Below the pieces are notes generated by a model. That model did no database searches. It was given only the letters and a program-made list of their open reading frames with translations, and was not told where the DNA came from. Shown piece by piece: positions 1 through 12,102 of a stretch of DNA of 64,000 nucleotides (positions are counted from its first letter, which is position 1; the number at the start of each line of letters is the position of its first letter). The translations under genes and the position numbers were made by a program. This DNA comes from Dendrocalamus latiflorus (lineage: Eukaryota; Streptophyta; Magnoliopsida; Poales; Poaceae), in NCBI GenBank assembly GCA_017311315.1, contig CM029638.1, positions 9,358,368 to 9,422,367 of the forward strand, written 5' to 3'.

Positions 1-465
1 GAAAGTTATTTGCAAATAAACATGCATCCACTAATGTAGTAATAACGATAACAACTCCCTACCTCTTGAAATACTGGCAAGTAGTTAATTGGTATTCTCC
101 TTGTGACTTGTTGAGTATAGTTATATTCATACTTGTTAAACTATCAATAGAAGAATCTTAGGAAGATAATAAATAACCCTTTGAGGGAGACTTTGAGGTT
201 TTCTTTGGAGTACATGATTACTGGTTTTAGGTCTCGTCCTCGCTCAGGCCTTGTGGTTTTCCTTTTGTGATGTAATATAATTTTGGGGTTGGATACCCTG
301 CTGTGTAAAACTTAAATGTTATGTCATAATCTTGTAATAAAGTTTGGTTTTATTGAATAAGTTTATGTTGGTATGATACACACTCGTCTACAGTTTTCCG
401 TAGATGAACATTCTGAACAGTTGCAGGGATTTTTAATGGCATCAGAAATGGAGGCGTTACAATGT
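1..465. other. AT-rich stretch, possibly the 3' part of an LTR
   Basis: No coding sequence is recognised. Around 265-345 the plus strand is T/A-rich with a plant-type polyadenylation context (aataaag near 338) and the block ends near 461 in GCGTTACA. This resembles the end of a grass gypsy-type LTR, but the other end lies outside the window, so this is only a guess. Confidence 0.2.
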
Positions 466-1700
466 GAGAGTTGGTTAGGATAAAGATTATGACAGATAGG
501 TAGAATAGTTTACTTGACAAGGTTCTGCTCGTGCATGGACTAGATCTATCCGTTTACTGTCTGTCACCATTGATGAGTCCGAATTAATTCTCAGTTCATC
601 GGTGAGGGCTTAAGTTCAATCTCAAGAAAATAAAGCAATGCATGCTTAAATTCACTGTTCTCTTGCATATATTGGTAGATTGTGCAAATTAGGAAGTAGG
701 AACCGTATTATTGGCCGAGAGAGAGAAGTTGGGGTTGAAGCCCACGTCAAGCGTTTCCAACCCCCCTCCCCCGCGTGCTTTCCACTTTCATCTTCGTCTC
801 CCATCCAAATTGAGTGGAACTAGAGGCAAATCCCATCACCGCCACCTTCCTTTCCTCTGTCACGAGTCCATGTCAGCCTTAATCCACCGGCAGTGTAGCC
901 CTACATTGCATTCCTCTTCCACTTTCCATTAGCTAGAATCTTTTTTTCGAAGACGACGGAGGGGCAGAGCCCCGCCGTTTGCTCATTCATTTATTAATTA
1001 AACCAAGCACCAAAGTAGCCAGTACAATTACAGGATGTAGTGGAAGAGGGGAGAGTCAGAGACATCCTGATTCCTGAACAGTTTTAGAGGAGGGGGAGGG
1101 GGGAAGGGGGGTCTGACCGTTACTAGCTAATAGTACTGGAGGCGCGCGGACTCGAATGTAGCGATGGCGCCACAGATCAAGATCCTACAGGGCCGCCGTA
1201 AGGGTGCCGCGCATGTCGATGTCCCGGTCGTCGAAAACCATTACCTAGAATCTAGCTTGTGACACCAGGCGAAAGAGGAGCAAAGGTGGTGCTAAACTTG
1301 ATACCATTGCAAATATGACTTTTTTCACATATAAGTAACATTATTAAACTAATCTGAGCGGATTCACGCCCACATAAAATCCAACAGAAGAAGCAAGCCT
1401 CCTGCTCGTTCCGTTCTTTCATACTTGATATTTATGATTTTTTATGGTCTTCAAGATACGACCTTGATTGTTACTTTTTATAACTTTATGGTAAAATATA
1501 ATAATAAAATTATAATATTATCATAATATTCTAATGGTATAATTTTTATATATATAGCCAATCTAGATAATTTTAAATCTAAAAGTTTGACACCGTAGAT
1601 TCTAGAAAGTAAGTAAAAAAGAACAGAAAGGGTACTATAGTAATCGTTTTTAAAAACCACGATTATTGTTTAGTTAAAAGAGTTCAAGTAGATGGCATGC
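466..1700. other. No gene recognised; possible LINE 3'-end scrap
   Basis: Nothing codes convincingly here. At 937-1000 there is a T-run followed by a GC-rich segment (GGGGCAGAGCCCCGCC) and then text running to about 1250 that resembles the antisense 3' end of grass L1-type LINEs. This is weak, family-level pattern recognition. The remainder is AT-rich. Confidence 0.2.
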
Positions 1701-1703
1701 TAA

Positions 1704-1993
1704 GGGCCCGCTCCTAAGAGCTTAAGCTTCTGGTTTATGCCTTTGGATGTTGATTTTTGACTAAAATTATACTGTAACAGTGGTTAGCTTTTCTGAATAA
1801 TTCAATTAAAAAAATTTAAAATAAGAAATAAAATAAAAAAACCATCATATCGTTACGGACAATACAAAGGAATAAGGACAAAAAGAAAAAAAAGGAAAAT
1901 AAGCTAAAATTAGAAACCTACATGTTCTAAGTAGATTTTGGCTTACATAAGTCGAAAGAAAAAAAAAGAAAGTTGAAGTTATTTGAAAGGGCC
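1704..1993. mobile_element. AT-rich MITE (family with copies at 26.7, 38.0, 63.2 and 24.4 kb)
   Basis: A 290-bp AT-rich non-coding element starts GGGCCCGCTCC and ends AAAGGGCC, flanked on both sides by TAA (1701-1703 and 1994-1996), the 3-bp duplication expected of PIF/Harbinger (Tourist-like) MITEs. Its interior (AATTATACTGTAACAG followed by A-rich tracts) is shared with 26700-26942. More distantly it is shared with the elements at 38043 and 63168. Confidence 0.5.
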
Positions 1994-1999
1994 TAAATA

Positions 2000-2412
2000 A
2001 TTAGCGGCTATCCAGATGCGTGTTGTTGGGAGAGGATTGGACGCTAGAGTTTCTTGCTCGTAATTCTCCGAGTAGCTTGCAGTACAGAATGTATATGGTC
2101 TTGCTTGAGAAGTTCGTGCTTATTTCACATGTGCACAAGCTATACCTATAGACCAAGTTGTTTGTTTAATATTTTTTCAGCCCTTCTAATTGACACATAT
2201 ATAGCGACACGTCAGGAAGTAAGCAGGTCTGCCAGGCTAAATATCTAAACCAACTCGCATTAGTTAATCAGAAATATGCTCAATTACAAGCCCGTAGTTT
2301 GCACATGTCGTTGATAGTTACTTCTTGTTGAACTCTGGTGCTGTACTTCATTTATTTTTTAAATGAATAATGTATTAAATATGGCTTAAATATGTAATTA
2401 AAACTCTAAGTT
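2000..2412. other. No feature recognised
   Basis: AT-rich intergenic sequence. The short reading frames here have no recognisable domain. Confidence 0.5.
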
Positions 2413-3052
2413 GTCATGATCATAGGCCACTTGAAGCAATATTGTCCGATTACTCCTAGTCGGAGGATTACTGCCTCAGCACCCTTAGTTGAAGGATTAT
2501 TACTCGACTAGCCACTACTCGAAGATCCTATGATCCGATATTTAGGCTTAACTGCAGATAGCCTCCTGTGTGGTGAAATAAGGCGTGTGTGCCCCAAATC
2601 CTAATAACCACATGACGATTCGGCCATTCCCCTTTGACAACAACCGTCTCACAGTTATTGTTACGATCTTCTCCCACTGACAAGTAACCAATCAATAACT
2701 ATTTGTCAGATCTCTCTTGCTAATAGCAACCGCTTGCTCGACTAGGTGTGAGGAATCGATAAGGCGCTTGTTCCAATAGAACAACCGACATCTCTTCAGT
2801 GCTATTTAAGTCTTAGGGGAGAAAAGGGATCAAGGAATCAATCAAGAGAAAAAAACACAAGATCAAGCACTAAGTAACGGAGGTAAGAAATACCAAAGTT
2901 CAGCAAGGAACATCATCTCTGTAATCGCTCTACGAGAGAACGTTGTAATCCTAATATCGTAATAAATATAGTCCCTTTTGTGCTTTTTCAAATTTTTTTT
3001 GTGAGGCTCGATTTTTCTTTACAATTTGTAAGATCGAGGATTTGTCAACAAC
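2413..3052 (+). mobile_element. Possible solo LTR
   Basis: The block starts TGTCATGATC and ends TTTGTCAACA, giving TG...CA termini. Inside are the parts of an LTR promoter in order: a TATA-like TATTTAAG near 2803, a purine-rich leader with the AAGATCAAGC type of sequence, and a polyadenylation-like AATAAATATAG near 2961. No convincing 5-bp target-site duplication was found, so the boundaries are uncertain and it may be a degraded LTR rather than a clean solo LTR. Confidence 0.35.
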
Positions 3053-4517
3053 TGTAATGTTCATCATTTATTGATTTAGTAATTATATATTTCCACGTGA
3101 TGTGCACGATGAGATATAATGCAAGCCAGCTATGTTTGACAAGTCACCCAAAAGTGATCATCAATTATCTTTATAAAAAATGCTCCGTCATTTTCAAAAA
3201 ACAATCGGAGTACTGTTCATAGCCGTTCTCGTATTTTTTATGTTTGTTTTTTTCGACTAGCTGGAACATTTCTACCATCCATCGAAGTATACTCTAGAAA
3301 TACGGAATTGACAGTCGTCGACACACCTATTGTCTCTGTTGACCTAGGCCATTATCAAGCGTAAGTTAGTAGTAATGTTAACTGGAGTATAGAAAAATAA
3401 TCCATGCCATCGTGAACTCGTGATTCTCTCCAAAGCAAACTGCGACACTATGCGTCCGTTTGGACAATTCATGCAGACAAAGAAGCAATTTGAGAACGTT
3501 CTACATATATACGTAGTACCATACGATTGTGCTAAGCTATTTTCTTGATAAATTAAACAGCTATATAGTCTCTAATTTGCATATGTATAGCCATGCTCGA
3601 AGCCATCGAGCAACTATTCGGCTAGAGAACTGAAAAGGGGGTAATTAACTGAAGCAAGTAATTTGCCAGATCGCTCGACCATCCGAGAGGAGTGGATATA
3701 CACGATCTGGATCGTCAAACCGCGACCAGATCATCGATCAATCTAGCTAGCTGGACTGCCGAATAATCGAGAGGCCAATCAGAGACGTTACGTGGAGAGC
3801 CTCCGATCCAAGCACTTTGAGCAAAAGTTTAATACGTAGACAGCGATGTACTTGATGGTGGGTGATGGATCGTGGATAAAATGATGCGATCAATTAATAC
3901 CGGTCGACCTCCTCCGGTCGTCATCCCGCCGGCCGGTGAACTACAGAAGCACCAAAATGATCGCATGCCCCACGTGCATAACACTGCGCCGTGTTTGTTG
4001 GAGCTTTTCATCGGTCGCAGGATAGGGATAGAACATGGACACGCTCTAATGTGCACTGCGTGCTTGCATTTTACTCCTTACTACTTCTCTGTGTTGTGTG
4101 GAGAATGACGTACGTGATTTCTTGTCTTTCTTTGGGCCTCGTTCATTTGAGCTTTTGGATTTTGGTTTCTCCGAAAATCAAAATAAGCAGAGCGGTTTCT
4201 TAAAGCGGTGTTGATGTTGATCTTGTTCTGTAAGTGTCAAGTATGCTTCGTTGTTTAGTCTGAATACCCGGACAGGAGTTTAGAACCAAACCAAACTGGA
4301 GTTTCAGAACATAGGTACTACAGTTCAGAGAATGTTCAGAACTCCAGACCGTGCGTAATGTTGTCACGTTAGTAATGGTGGTCCATGATACGAGTTATAA
4401 GGGTTGTGGCCGAGTCTTAGGTAGATCAGTGGCTTTGAATCCAGATTGGTTGTTGAAGTCTAGCGCGTGTGTACGTTTTGTTTGGGGTTTTAATTAGTGA
4501 TTTAGAAGTAATGTTTC
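3053..4517. other. No gene recognised
   Basis: Intergenic. Short overlapping frames at 3829-4203 occur on both strands and lack any recognised domain. Near 4136 the text GGGCCTCGTTCATTTGAGC resembles one end of a GGGCCTG-type MITE, but no partner end was found. Confidence 0.4.
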
Positions 4518-5290
4518 AATCATTAATGGGGTAACATATGAACATATTTAATTTAGGTTTAAAATTATTAGCACTCTTTTTACATTAGGGCTGCTATGTT
4601 TTAGTTCCTGATACCATAATTTATTATCTGTTTGATGTTGTATGTAGGCCATGACAGATTTATATATACGTGATACCCATTAATTTGACTGATAATCACT
4701 TGTCACCTAATAAAACTTGGATGGATGATAACCCTTGCGTGAATTATGTTATAATACCCCTTTTAGATTAATTCCTAAATCTCTACCACCTCATTATCAT
4801 TCCATACTGCCCTCATATCGGGAGTTATTCTTTCCGTTTCCAGTCTCAACAAACCCTGCACTTATCATAGTCTTAATCTCGCCAATTCTTAGTTTCCTTA
4901 AATTCATAGTATATAATCTGTCTATAATATAACAGTTACCCTATCACCATATTATCATTTCATATCGCCCTATCAGATTTTAGGCTTTTTATTTCCAGCC
5001 CTGACAAATCCTTTCACTTCTCATAACCTTATCTTAGTCTTCTCTTAGTTCCCTCAAATTCACACCATATAACATGTTAATAATATAACAGGTACCTAAC
5101 CAAGAGTTACCCACATATAGGGGAGATTTCCACCTACCTGGTAACGTATGGGGGCGTACACTTTCGTTACTCAGGATATTACACCCCGTCTATGGTTATA
5201 CAATCGAGAACAATGTTGTGCCTGACTATTCTCATATAATCGGGTATGTGGGAAGTAATCGCCGGTGTCATTGCCATAACTTGCTAAATA
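4518..5290. repeat. Dispersed repeat, copy 1 (direct repeat with 10222-10824)
   Basis: This stretch is homologous, in the same orientation, to 10222-10824: both start at TCATTAATGGGGTA and end at ATAACTTGCTA, with many shared blocks such as ACATATAGGGGAGATTT and CTCAGGATATTACACCCCGT. Copy 1 is longer because about 150-165 bp is duplicated in tandem inside it (about 4786-4938 and 4950-5098). The sequence continues to GTGGGGTGCTACA at about 5770, which looks like an LTR terminus. It is probably part of a non-autonomous LTR retrotransposon of unknown family. Confidence 0.5.
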
Positions 5291-8136
5291 ATGATTATTC
5301 TTAATTTCACGGTTCATGTTACCTCTATCTCTAATCGGTATCAGTGCTTATAATAACCTAGTTTCATTGCAATTAACTTATGTCAATTACTTGCTTGCAT
5401 TACTTGTCATTTAATCACCATATTGCGACCGTTGTTGGGTACTTGCTGAGATTTCTAAATCTCACGCTTACTCCTTTCATTCTCAGGTAAAAAGACAATG
5501 GAGTGATAGAATCATACATGGGTGGGAACAATCGAGTTTTCGGGATCGTGGCTTGCCACTATTTATATTATTTCATTTATTCTCTTTTGATTAGAAGTGG
5601 ATCGGTCCTATGTTTCAAACATTTATTTTAATTTCCGCTAGTCTTTAATAAAATACTCTTAAGGTTTTAATTCCTTTGAATTCCTATTGTTGCTTTTATT
5701 ACTTGTTCTTTACTTTGACGATGACGTTCCATAGTAGCATTCTAGATTGACTGTATGTGGGGTGCTACAACAACCGAGCTCTCTCTTTGTTGATTGACAT
5801 CTTTGTGTCCAATAGTGTTCGCGTGTGTTCTAGTAATTCCTGGTCAACAAGCGGATTCTTTAAATTGCTTTCTGAGTTTCAAACCATGTGTATCATCTAC
5901 GTCAATATCTCCACCATCTACTACCGTCTCAAAAAATATAAACAAAAACTATCAGTCACAATCAAAAGTCATTAGGTACAACCCAAGAGAAAGGAGCCTT
6001 TATGCGTTGAACTTTCATGCCTCTGTTATAGAAACTTGTTAAGTTTGTTTTTGAGGTAATTTCGTCCATGTCTTTGCGGAGATAGGAATAAGGTAATTAA
6101 CGTATAGTCACCTGGATGACTTCAAGGAACAATCTGTCACAGCTAGCTGCAATATCGCAAGAGGTCAAAACATTGTGGTGGCCAATTAAGCAGGAAGCAA
6201 TCTATGTTATTTTTCTAATAAAACGTAACGTGTGGCCATAGGAAGACGTAACCCATGCAAACCGGATTCCCAAGTGCTGCCTAGACAAGTCTCGTCATGC
6301 ATGCATGCGGGTTCCACCTTAGTTTCATCAACCGGCGACGACGTGTGGTCGTGTGGACGGGGACCGTGCTCGATGACCTATCCGATCACGCGGCGGTGAT
6401 GCATCCATGGGAGAGGCGACGGGACAAAAGCGAAATCGTAGACGGATCAGGGCATTTAGGTGGCGCATGAAAAAATCTATAACTAGTACATATTAAGGAG
6501 CTTATTCGTCTCATAAAATGAAACACCTCAAAATTTCAAAACCTTTTGAATTTCTTTTGGATTGTGGTTGAATTCTCAAATCTTTCTCAATTTGTCAATC
6601 TCCCTTGGAAATCCATCTTCTCCTTTTGGCCTTCTCACCTTTCCTCCTATTGGCGCCACCCAAGAAGCCGCCTCCCCACTACCTCCCTGTTTGTCCCCTC
6701 CACACGGCCGGCTATCGTCGCTCAAATTTTTCGGCCGAGCTCACCCCGGCGTTCACACCTGGCCTGCCAGATGATAATGTTGTGATCCCACCCTCCAGTG
6801 GCTCGCATCCTTTGCCAACTCTACTCCCTCCTTTCGCTTGGCGCGCTCGGTTGACCTGTGCCTTTTCTCGCCACAGCTCATCGTTTCTCTCAGCCGATGC
6901 ACGCACGTTTGTCATACGAGCTCATGTCACTCCTCACCAACTCCTGTAGTGCTACCAGTGCCACCTTGCCTACACACCCTCACCCCAGCAAAGCTCCCGT
7001 CATCTCTTCCTTCCACGCGCTGGCGAGACACTGGACATGACATGAAAAAAAAGACTTGATCCTGCCGTTCCTGCGTGGGCAAGCGTGACACGAAAATTGA
7101 AGTTCCGACCCAAGTGATCCTTTCTAGCGTGTACACCTTCGGTTGTGTACGTCCGCACATGGCCTTGTTTCTTCCACGTGGTTGAGCCCAACCAGCAGCC
7201 GTGCTAACCCAACATTCCGTTCCGTCGGACGTTCAAGTCTGGATAGCTAGCCCGTCAGGTCAAGCTCTTAATTCGTGGCTCACGGTTGTGGCTGAGAACT
7301 GGACCATGTTAAGTTTCTTTGCGTGCGAAGTGTTCGATTCTATCGAAGTAAAAAAAAGCGAGAATTCAATTTGCCACCTCCAACGTGCGTAATGGTGGAA
7401 AATTTGCCTTACTCCACATCAACAATTCTCTATCTTTTTTTTTTACAAATCTGACCAACACATAGAGTATACGATTATACCAATTTTTTAGAGGAGTATA
7501 CCATAATGGCGAAATACCATACCTAAGCTTGATCGAAGAATCAAGTGCCTATCATCAAAGAAAGAAGAAACGGCTGCGTAGGAGTTGGTCTTGGAGCTTT
7601 CCGGGCCCAGCATTAAACCGGCCTTCTCGCTATCCCTCCCTACCCCCACGAGCCCAAGTGCTGAACCCAACGTAGCTACTGCCTACTGGGCCTAGGCCCA
7701 TGATGTCGACGAGCCGATTGCGTTGCCTGGGCCGTGGAATCACACGGCAAAGCCAGTACGGCAGTACGCTCCCGACGACCGACACGGCGGCGGCATCCCT
7801 CCGAGCACGGTCGCCGCGTCCGGGCCCAGGCGCTGAAGCGGTCAATTTTAACCCCCAGCCAGAGGAAGGTGCCATGAAGAAGTCCTTCTGCTCCCGGAGC
7901 GGCCCGCGGCGAAGAGGGCAGAGCGGACGTCGATGCCAAGGCAACTGGTGCGTGTTCTGCAACATCGTCCGCCGCGCCCCAACTTCCACCACCGCCCTCC
8001 TCTACTCCGTTCCGTACCCCCGCCCCGTCACCGTCTCCGATCTAAAAGCTTCCACCTGCTGCTTCGCTTGCTTAAAACGCGACCCTTTTTATGTGCACAG
8101 GATGACAAGTCGTCGCGTTCCAGGACATCAACCCGC
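5291..8136. other. No supported gene; GC-rich 6.6-8.1 kb block of unknown nature
   Basis: From about 5291 to 6540 the sequence is AT-rich with nothing recognised. From 6600 to 7060 and 7570 to 8136 it is GC-rich with several overlapping frames on both strands (for example 7700-8167 plus and 7630-7992 minus). None shows a known domain. GGCCCA motifs near 7605-7730 and a CT-rich, leader-like tract at 7975-8040 could mark a dead promoter or 5' UTR. The Pack-MULE at 8137 is inserted at the edge of this block. Confidence 0.35.
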
Positions 8137-8867
8137 GAGTTTTTTTTGCTATTATGGTACCCTCTAAGTTGGGCTTCAACGAAATGTTATCTACGTCGTG
8201 GGCTTCTCTAAAATAGTACTCTTGTACTTAAGACTTCTCTCAAATAGTATTCTCAGGGATTTTAACTCAAATAATTTGATTTTCGAATTTGTACTCCCCC
8301 AATTGACTGAACTGCCCCTGCTCATTTTGTTTAACCCCAATCACTTTTATTTTCTTCTTTTCACATCGTTTGGGTTTCATTGGCGACGGCGGCACGCCGA
8401 CTGGCCGATCGAAATACTCGGCGCGGCGCCGTCAACGCCAGGCGAGAGCGCGGCAAGGATCGCACGGGAGTGCGCGCACCCCAGGCCACGGACGATCGCA
8501 CGCCAGCCAGGGACAGTCGCACGTCGGTAGGGGCAACCGGACCACGTACGCGGCAGGTGTGATCGGACCACATGCCAAGGGCAAGACCCTGTCTTCACTA
8601 TCAAAATTTTCTACTTTATTATTGCTATTATTACCTGCGATGTGAAAAGAAGAAAATAAAAGTGATTAGGGTTAAACAAAATGAGCAGGGGCAGTTCAGT
8701 CAATGGGGGAGTACAAATTCGAAAATCAAATTAGTTGAGTTAAAATCCCTGAGAATACTATTTGAGAGAAGTCTTAAGTACAAGAGTACTATTTTAGAGA
8801 AGCCCACGATGTAGATACCGTTTCGTCGAAGCCCAACTTAGAGGGTACCATAATAGCAAAAAAACTC
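8137..8867. mobile_element. Pack-MULE-like element with long terminal inverted repeats
   Basis: A 731-bp element has near-perfect terminal inverted repeats of about 230 bp (left 8137-8368, right 8638-8867). The right arm read in reverse complement reproduces the left arm from GAGTTTTTTTGCTATTATGG through TTTTCACATCG with few differences. It is flanked by 9-bp direct repeats TCAACCCGC (8128-8136) and TCAACCCGT (8868-8876), matching at 8 of 9 positions. Long TIRs plus a 9-bp duplication are diagnostic of Mutator-like elements. The 269-bp interior (8369-8637) is very GC-rich, unlike the AT-rich arms, as in Pack-MULEs that captured genic DNA. No transposase is present, and I could not identify the donor of the interior. 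Confidence 0.85.
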
Positions 8868-8876
8868 TCAACCCGT

Positions 8877-9710
8877 CGGCGTTCAGGTACAGGTACTGTA
8901 GCACCATAAAAATCAACATTTCAAAAATCCATCTTATCCCTATATCTCTCTCCCATCTTTATCTCTCTCCAAACCCATCTACAACTCTCTCTCTCTCTCT
9001 CTTTCCTTGTGAGGCCAGCGCAAGGGCCGATAGGCGACGGCGGCAACGGCTCTGGCAGCAATGGCGCTAGCACCGGTGGTGATGGCGGTAGGCGACGGCC
9101 AGCGCGGAGGGACGCGACACGCGGCTGTGAAGCACAGGTGGCCAGCATTGGGACACGGCCAGGTGAAGTCGGCATGGCGGCACGATAGCGGAGCGACGGC
9201 CGTGGTGGCGCACAGGCCGAAGGAGGCGGCGGCTGTGGCAGCGCAAGCCGGCGGCGGCGTAGGTTGGGCTGCACGTATGGTCGGCAGGCGACGCATTTGG
9301 TCGGGCGGCGCGGGGCCGAACGACTGGAGGCGGCGCACGATCAGGGCAGCCGGGCGGCGTCAGGCGGCACGGGGTCGAGCGGCTGGACCGCTGGAGGCGG
9401 CGCACGACCGTGGCGGCCAAGCGCCATTGGGTGGCGTGGCCGGTCGAGGGGCAGCGCACGAGCGACGTGGCTGGAGGCGGCAGTGGCCGGCCAACGGCGA
9501 TCGGCAAGCGGCGGTTGGGGTGGCTGTGCTGCTGTGGCACGGTGGCCACACGGCCAGGTTGGCCGGGTCGGTTGAACTCAGGTTCGCGCGGTTCTCGCAG
9601 CTGGACGTCGTTCACTTGGCCAAACATTGTTCTCTCAGTGGAACGGCGATTGACACGATGAAGGCTTAGCGAATGGTGGCAAGTGGCCTTTGGGAAAACG
9701 TTCAGGTAGT
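8877..9710. other. GC-rich low-complexity region, no supported gene
   Basis: After a CT-repeat tract (about 8980-9005), 9010-9660 is rich in GGCGGC and GGCCGG with long overlapping open frames on both strands (202 aa plus, 223 aa minus). Frames open in several phases at once are expected from high GC content, and neither translation shows a known fold. It may be captured genic or retrotransposon leader sequence. Confidence 0.4.
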
Positions 9711-9864
9711 TGTGTATCTTGGATCCCTCATGCAACATGTCTGTCGAACGTGCTCAAGGCAAGTACCTCACGGCCGTGATCTTATCTGTTTCGCATACTA
9801 TGTGTTTCCATATTACTTGTCACCTGATAATTGAGTATAATTATCATAACACTCATGCTTGCAT

Positions 9865-10087
9865 GGCTATTATTCTATTACTAAAGATTACCTGGTTATT
9901 ATCCTATCACTAAAGATTACATGGCTACTATCACATCACCAAAGTTACCTGGTTGTTATCATATCACTAAAGTCACCTGGCTAATATCATATCACTAAAA
10001 CTTACCTGGTTGTTATCGTAATACTAATGCTTGTCTGGTTATTATCATAAGCATGCTTGGTTATTATCATATTACTAATGTTTGCCT
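9865..10087. repeat. ~29-bp tandem repeat array, about 8 units
   Basis: Units of 28-29 bp (one shortened to 22) repeat head to tail. Each begins GGTTATTATC or GGCTAATATC and continues with a variant of ATATCACTAAAGTTACCT. Units differ by a few substitutions and there are no unique spacers, so this is a diverged minisatellite. It lies directly upstream of the dispersed repeat at 10222. Confidence 0.75.
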
Positions 10088-10221
10088 AATAACTTCCAAT
10101 ACTGTATTCATGCCATGATATTTTAGGTTATCTTAATTCACATGCCTTTAGGTTTATTAGAATACTCGATTAATAATGTTCTATAATTTATGCTTTTAGT
10201 TAGTCTTAGAATTCATACTTA

Positions 10222-10824
10222 AATCATTAATGGGGTAGCATATGAACATGGTTCAAATGTAGGTTCAAACCATTAGCAATCTTTTAACATTCTAGTTGCT
10301 ATGTTTATTTTTCCTGGTATTATGATTCTTCATTTGTATGATTACATATATGTCATAAATGACATTTATACAACACCTGTTAATCTGACTAATAATTACT
10401 CACTACATAATAAAACTTGAATGGTTGTCAACCCTTGTGTGAGTTATGTTATAATACTTGGAATAATTCTTATATCACTATCATCCTATTATCATTCCAC
10501 ATCACCCTCATATCAGAAATTATATCTATTTCTAATCTTAGCATATCCTTTCACTTCTCATAACCTTATCTTAGTCTTTCCTTAATTCTCCTAAATTCAT
10601 ACCATATAACATGTTAACAATATAACGGTTACTTGGCTTGGGATTATCCACATATAGGGGAGATTTTCACCCACCTGGTAACGTACCGGGGGGGGGGTAC
10701 ACTCTCATTACTCAGGATATTACACCCCGTTTGCGGTTATATAGTCGAGAATAATGTTGTGCCTAACTATTCTCGTATAACCGGGTACGTGGGAATAATC
10801 GCCAATGCTATAACTTGCTATATA
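10222..10824. repeat. Dispersed repeat, copy 2 (direct repeat with 4518-5290)
   Basis: Same family and orientation as 4518-5290, lacking that copy's internal tandem duplication. It contains a 9-G run at 10689-10697 where copy 1 has only GGGGG. It breaks off at about 10824 against LINE sequence. Confidence 0.5.
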
Positions 10825-10859
10825 ACTAAAATAACACTGACAGAAGCAAAACAGTTACA

Positions 10860-11315
10860 GTATCCAACTGCAAAGGTAAGAAGCTCTGGCCGAACTCCAT
10901 AATAACCTTTCTTGCCAAATAATCTCCAGAATATCTTGCAAGGAGCGAAACTTATTATTGAATACTCTTGCATTTCTTTCTTTCCAAATTGTCCAGAAAA
11001 CTAATATCATCATTGTGTCGAAACCTTTCCTGTGATCCTTCTGAACAACACTCTGAGCAGATAGCCACCATTCTAAAAGCTCAGAGTCTACAGCTGACAT
11101 AATAGCACTACGATCTGTCAGGGAAAGGATAGCAAACTACACCTGCTTTGCAACAACACAATTGATTAAGAGATGCTGAATGTCTCTGGTTCTTGTTCAC
11201 ATAGCACATAGGCCCGAGGATGCGGCAATTCTCTATTCTGCAACCGATCAGCAGTCCAATAACATTTCAAAACAAACAACCATGCGAAAAACTTACATCG
11301 CATCGGTACTATCCA
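10860..11315 (-). pseudogene. LINE (non-LTR retrotransposon) reverse-transcriptase C-terminal fragment
   Basis: Read on the minus strand from 11315 downwards, the translation gives KFFAWLFVLKCYWTADRL, then RELPHPRAYVLC, and after a frame change an 81-aa open frame (11100-10855) containing FWTIWKERNARVF. This order is the zinc-binding (zf-RVT) region and C-terminal tail of plant L1-type LINE polyproteins. Only the last ~150 residues remain and at least one frameshift is present, so it is a dead fragment. It abuts the dispersed repeat at 10222-10824. Confidence 0.7.
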
Positions 11316-11425
11316 CTACCACAAGGAACTATTGATCCATTATTTGTCTGATCAGCTTGTGCATGCCCAATTTTCTTTGCTTGAAGATTTGTCTAATGGT
11401 GTCATGTGTTGTGTGATGTTTGCAG

Positions 11426-12102
11426 GCATTATCTCGTCATACCAATCGAGGACATATCAACAGTAAAAATCTCCAGAGAACCAAAGAAGATCACTTAGGT
11501 GGGTGCTCTCTAGCTTCTTGCTTCGTACAACCTTGGCTTGCTAGTACATTTCATGGAAGGCAATCCGGACTGCTTGGTGAACTATAACATTTTTCTTCCT
11601 TTTCAGTTAGTCACATGGTGAAGGTGGGGAAAGATTTACTTAATCGAGATGCTCCCAATTCTGAGGAACACAAGTATTTCCAAAAGAAACATATTTGTTG
11701 TGTTGTGTTGTATAGTAGATCAGCTCGAAAGTTGTCTCATATGATGGTAACATTAATATTATTGTTTATTATCACAAGATATTTCTGATCATTCTGTCAA
11801 CTCTCTTGTAAATTTCGCCTGTCGTGTTGATTTGGTTTTCATCAGCTCCCATTTAATAGTGTCGATCACCTTCATCTTCACTGCCTGGCACTGCCATTTA
11901 TGCCCAGGTACTCAAGTTACAGAGTTTGATGCCTTTTTCCTTTCGAAATATGGCATTTATTTCCCATTGGAAATCATTTATACCACTTCATTTTAACAGT
12001 TGGAAGCAAGTAAAAGATACACCTCTAGGTCCCTTAGGAGGTTTTGTTGAAGCTGATAAGCTACTGGAAAGAATAAAACCACAAGCAGAAGTCTACAGTT
12101 AG
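11426..12102 (+). pseudogene. Possible splice-flanked exon remnants of an unrecognised gene
   Basis: Three short open segments are each preceded by a CAG-type acceptor: 11426-11498 (after TTTGCAG, followed by GTGGGT), from 11607 (after TTTTCAG, reading SHMVKVGKDLLNRDAPNSEE), and 12000-12102 (after TTTAACAG, reading KDTPLGPLGGFVEADKLLE and ending at a TAG at 12100). I do not recognise the protein. With no start, no clear upstream exons and short length, this could be a gene fragment carried by a transposon or a chance pattern. Confidence 0.25.

Noticed and set aside
2413..3052. Confident solo-LTR call
   Set aside because: Promoter-like order and TG...CA ends are present, but the flanking 5-mers do not match, so it is kept only as a low-confidence feature.
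7630..8211. 155-aa plus and 120-aa minus ORFs next to the Pack-MULE
   Set aside because: The plus frame runs into the Pack-MULE TIR and neither frame has a domain; probably untranslated leader-like or captured GC-rich DNA.
9061..9738. Overlapping ORFs of 202 aa (plus) and 223 aa (minus)
   Set aside because: Open frames on both strands in a GC-rich block with repetitive Arg/Ala/Gly composition; no known family.
9865..10087. CRISPR-like array with 29-bp periodicity
   Set aside because: Units follow each other without unique spacers and diverge gradually, and the genome is a plant; it is a minisatellite.
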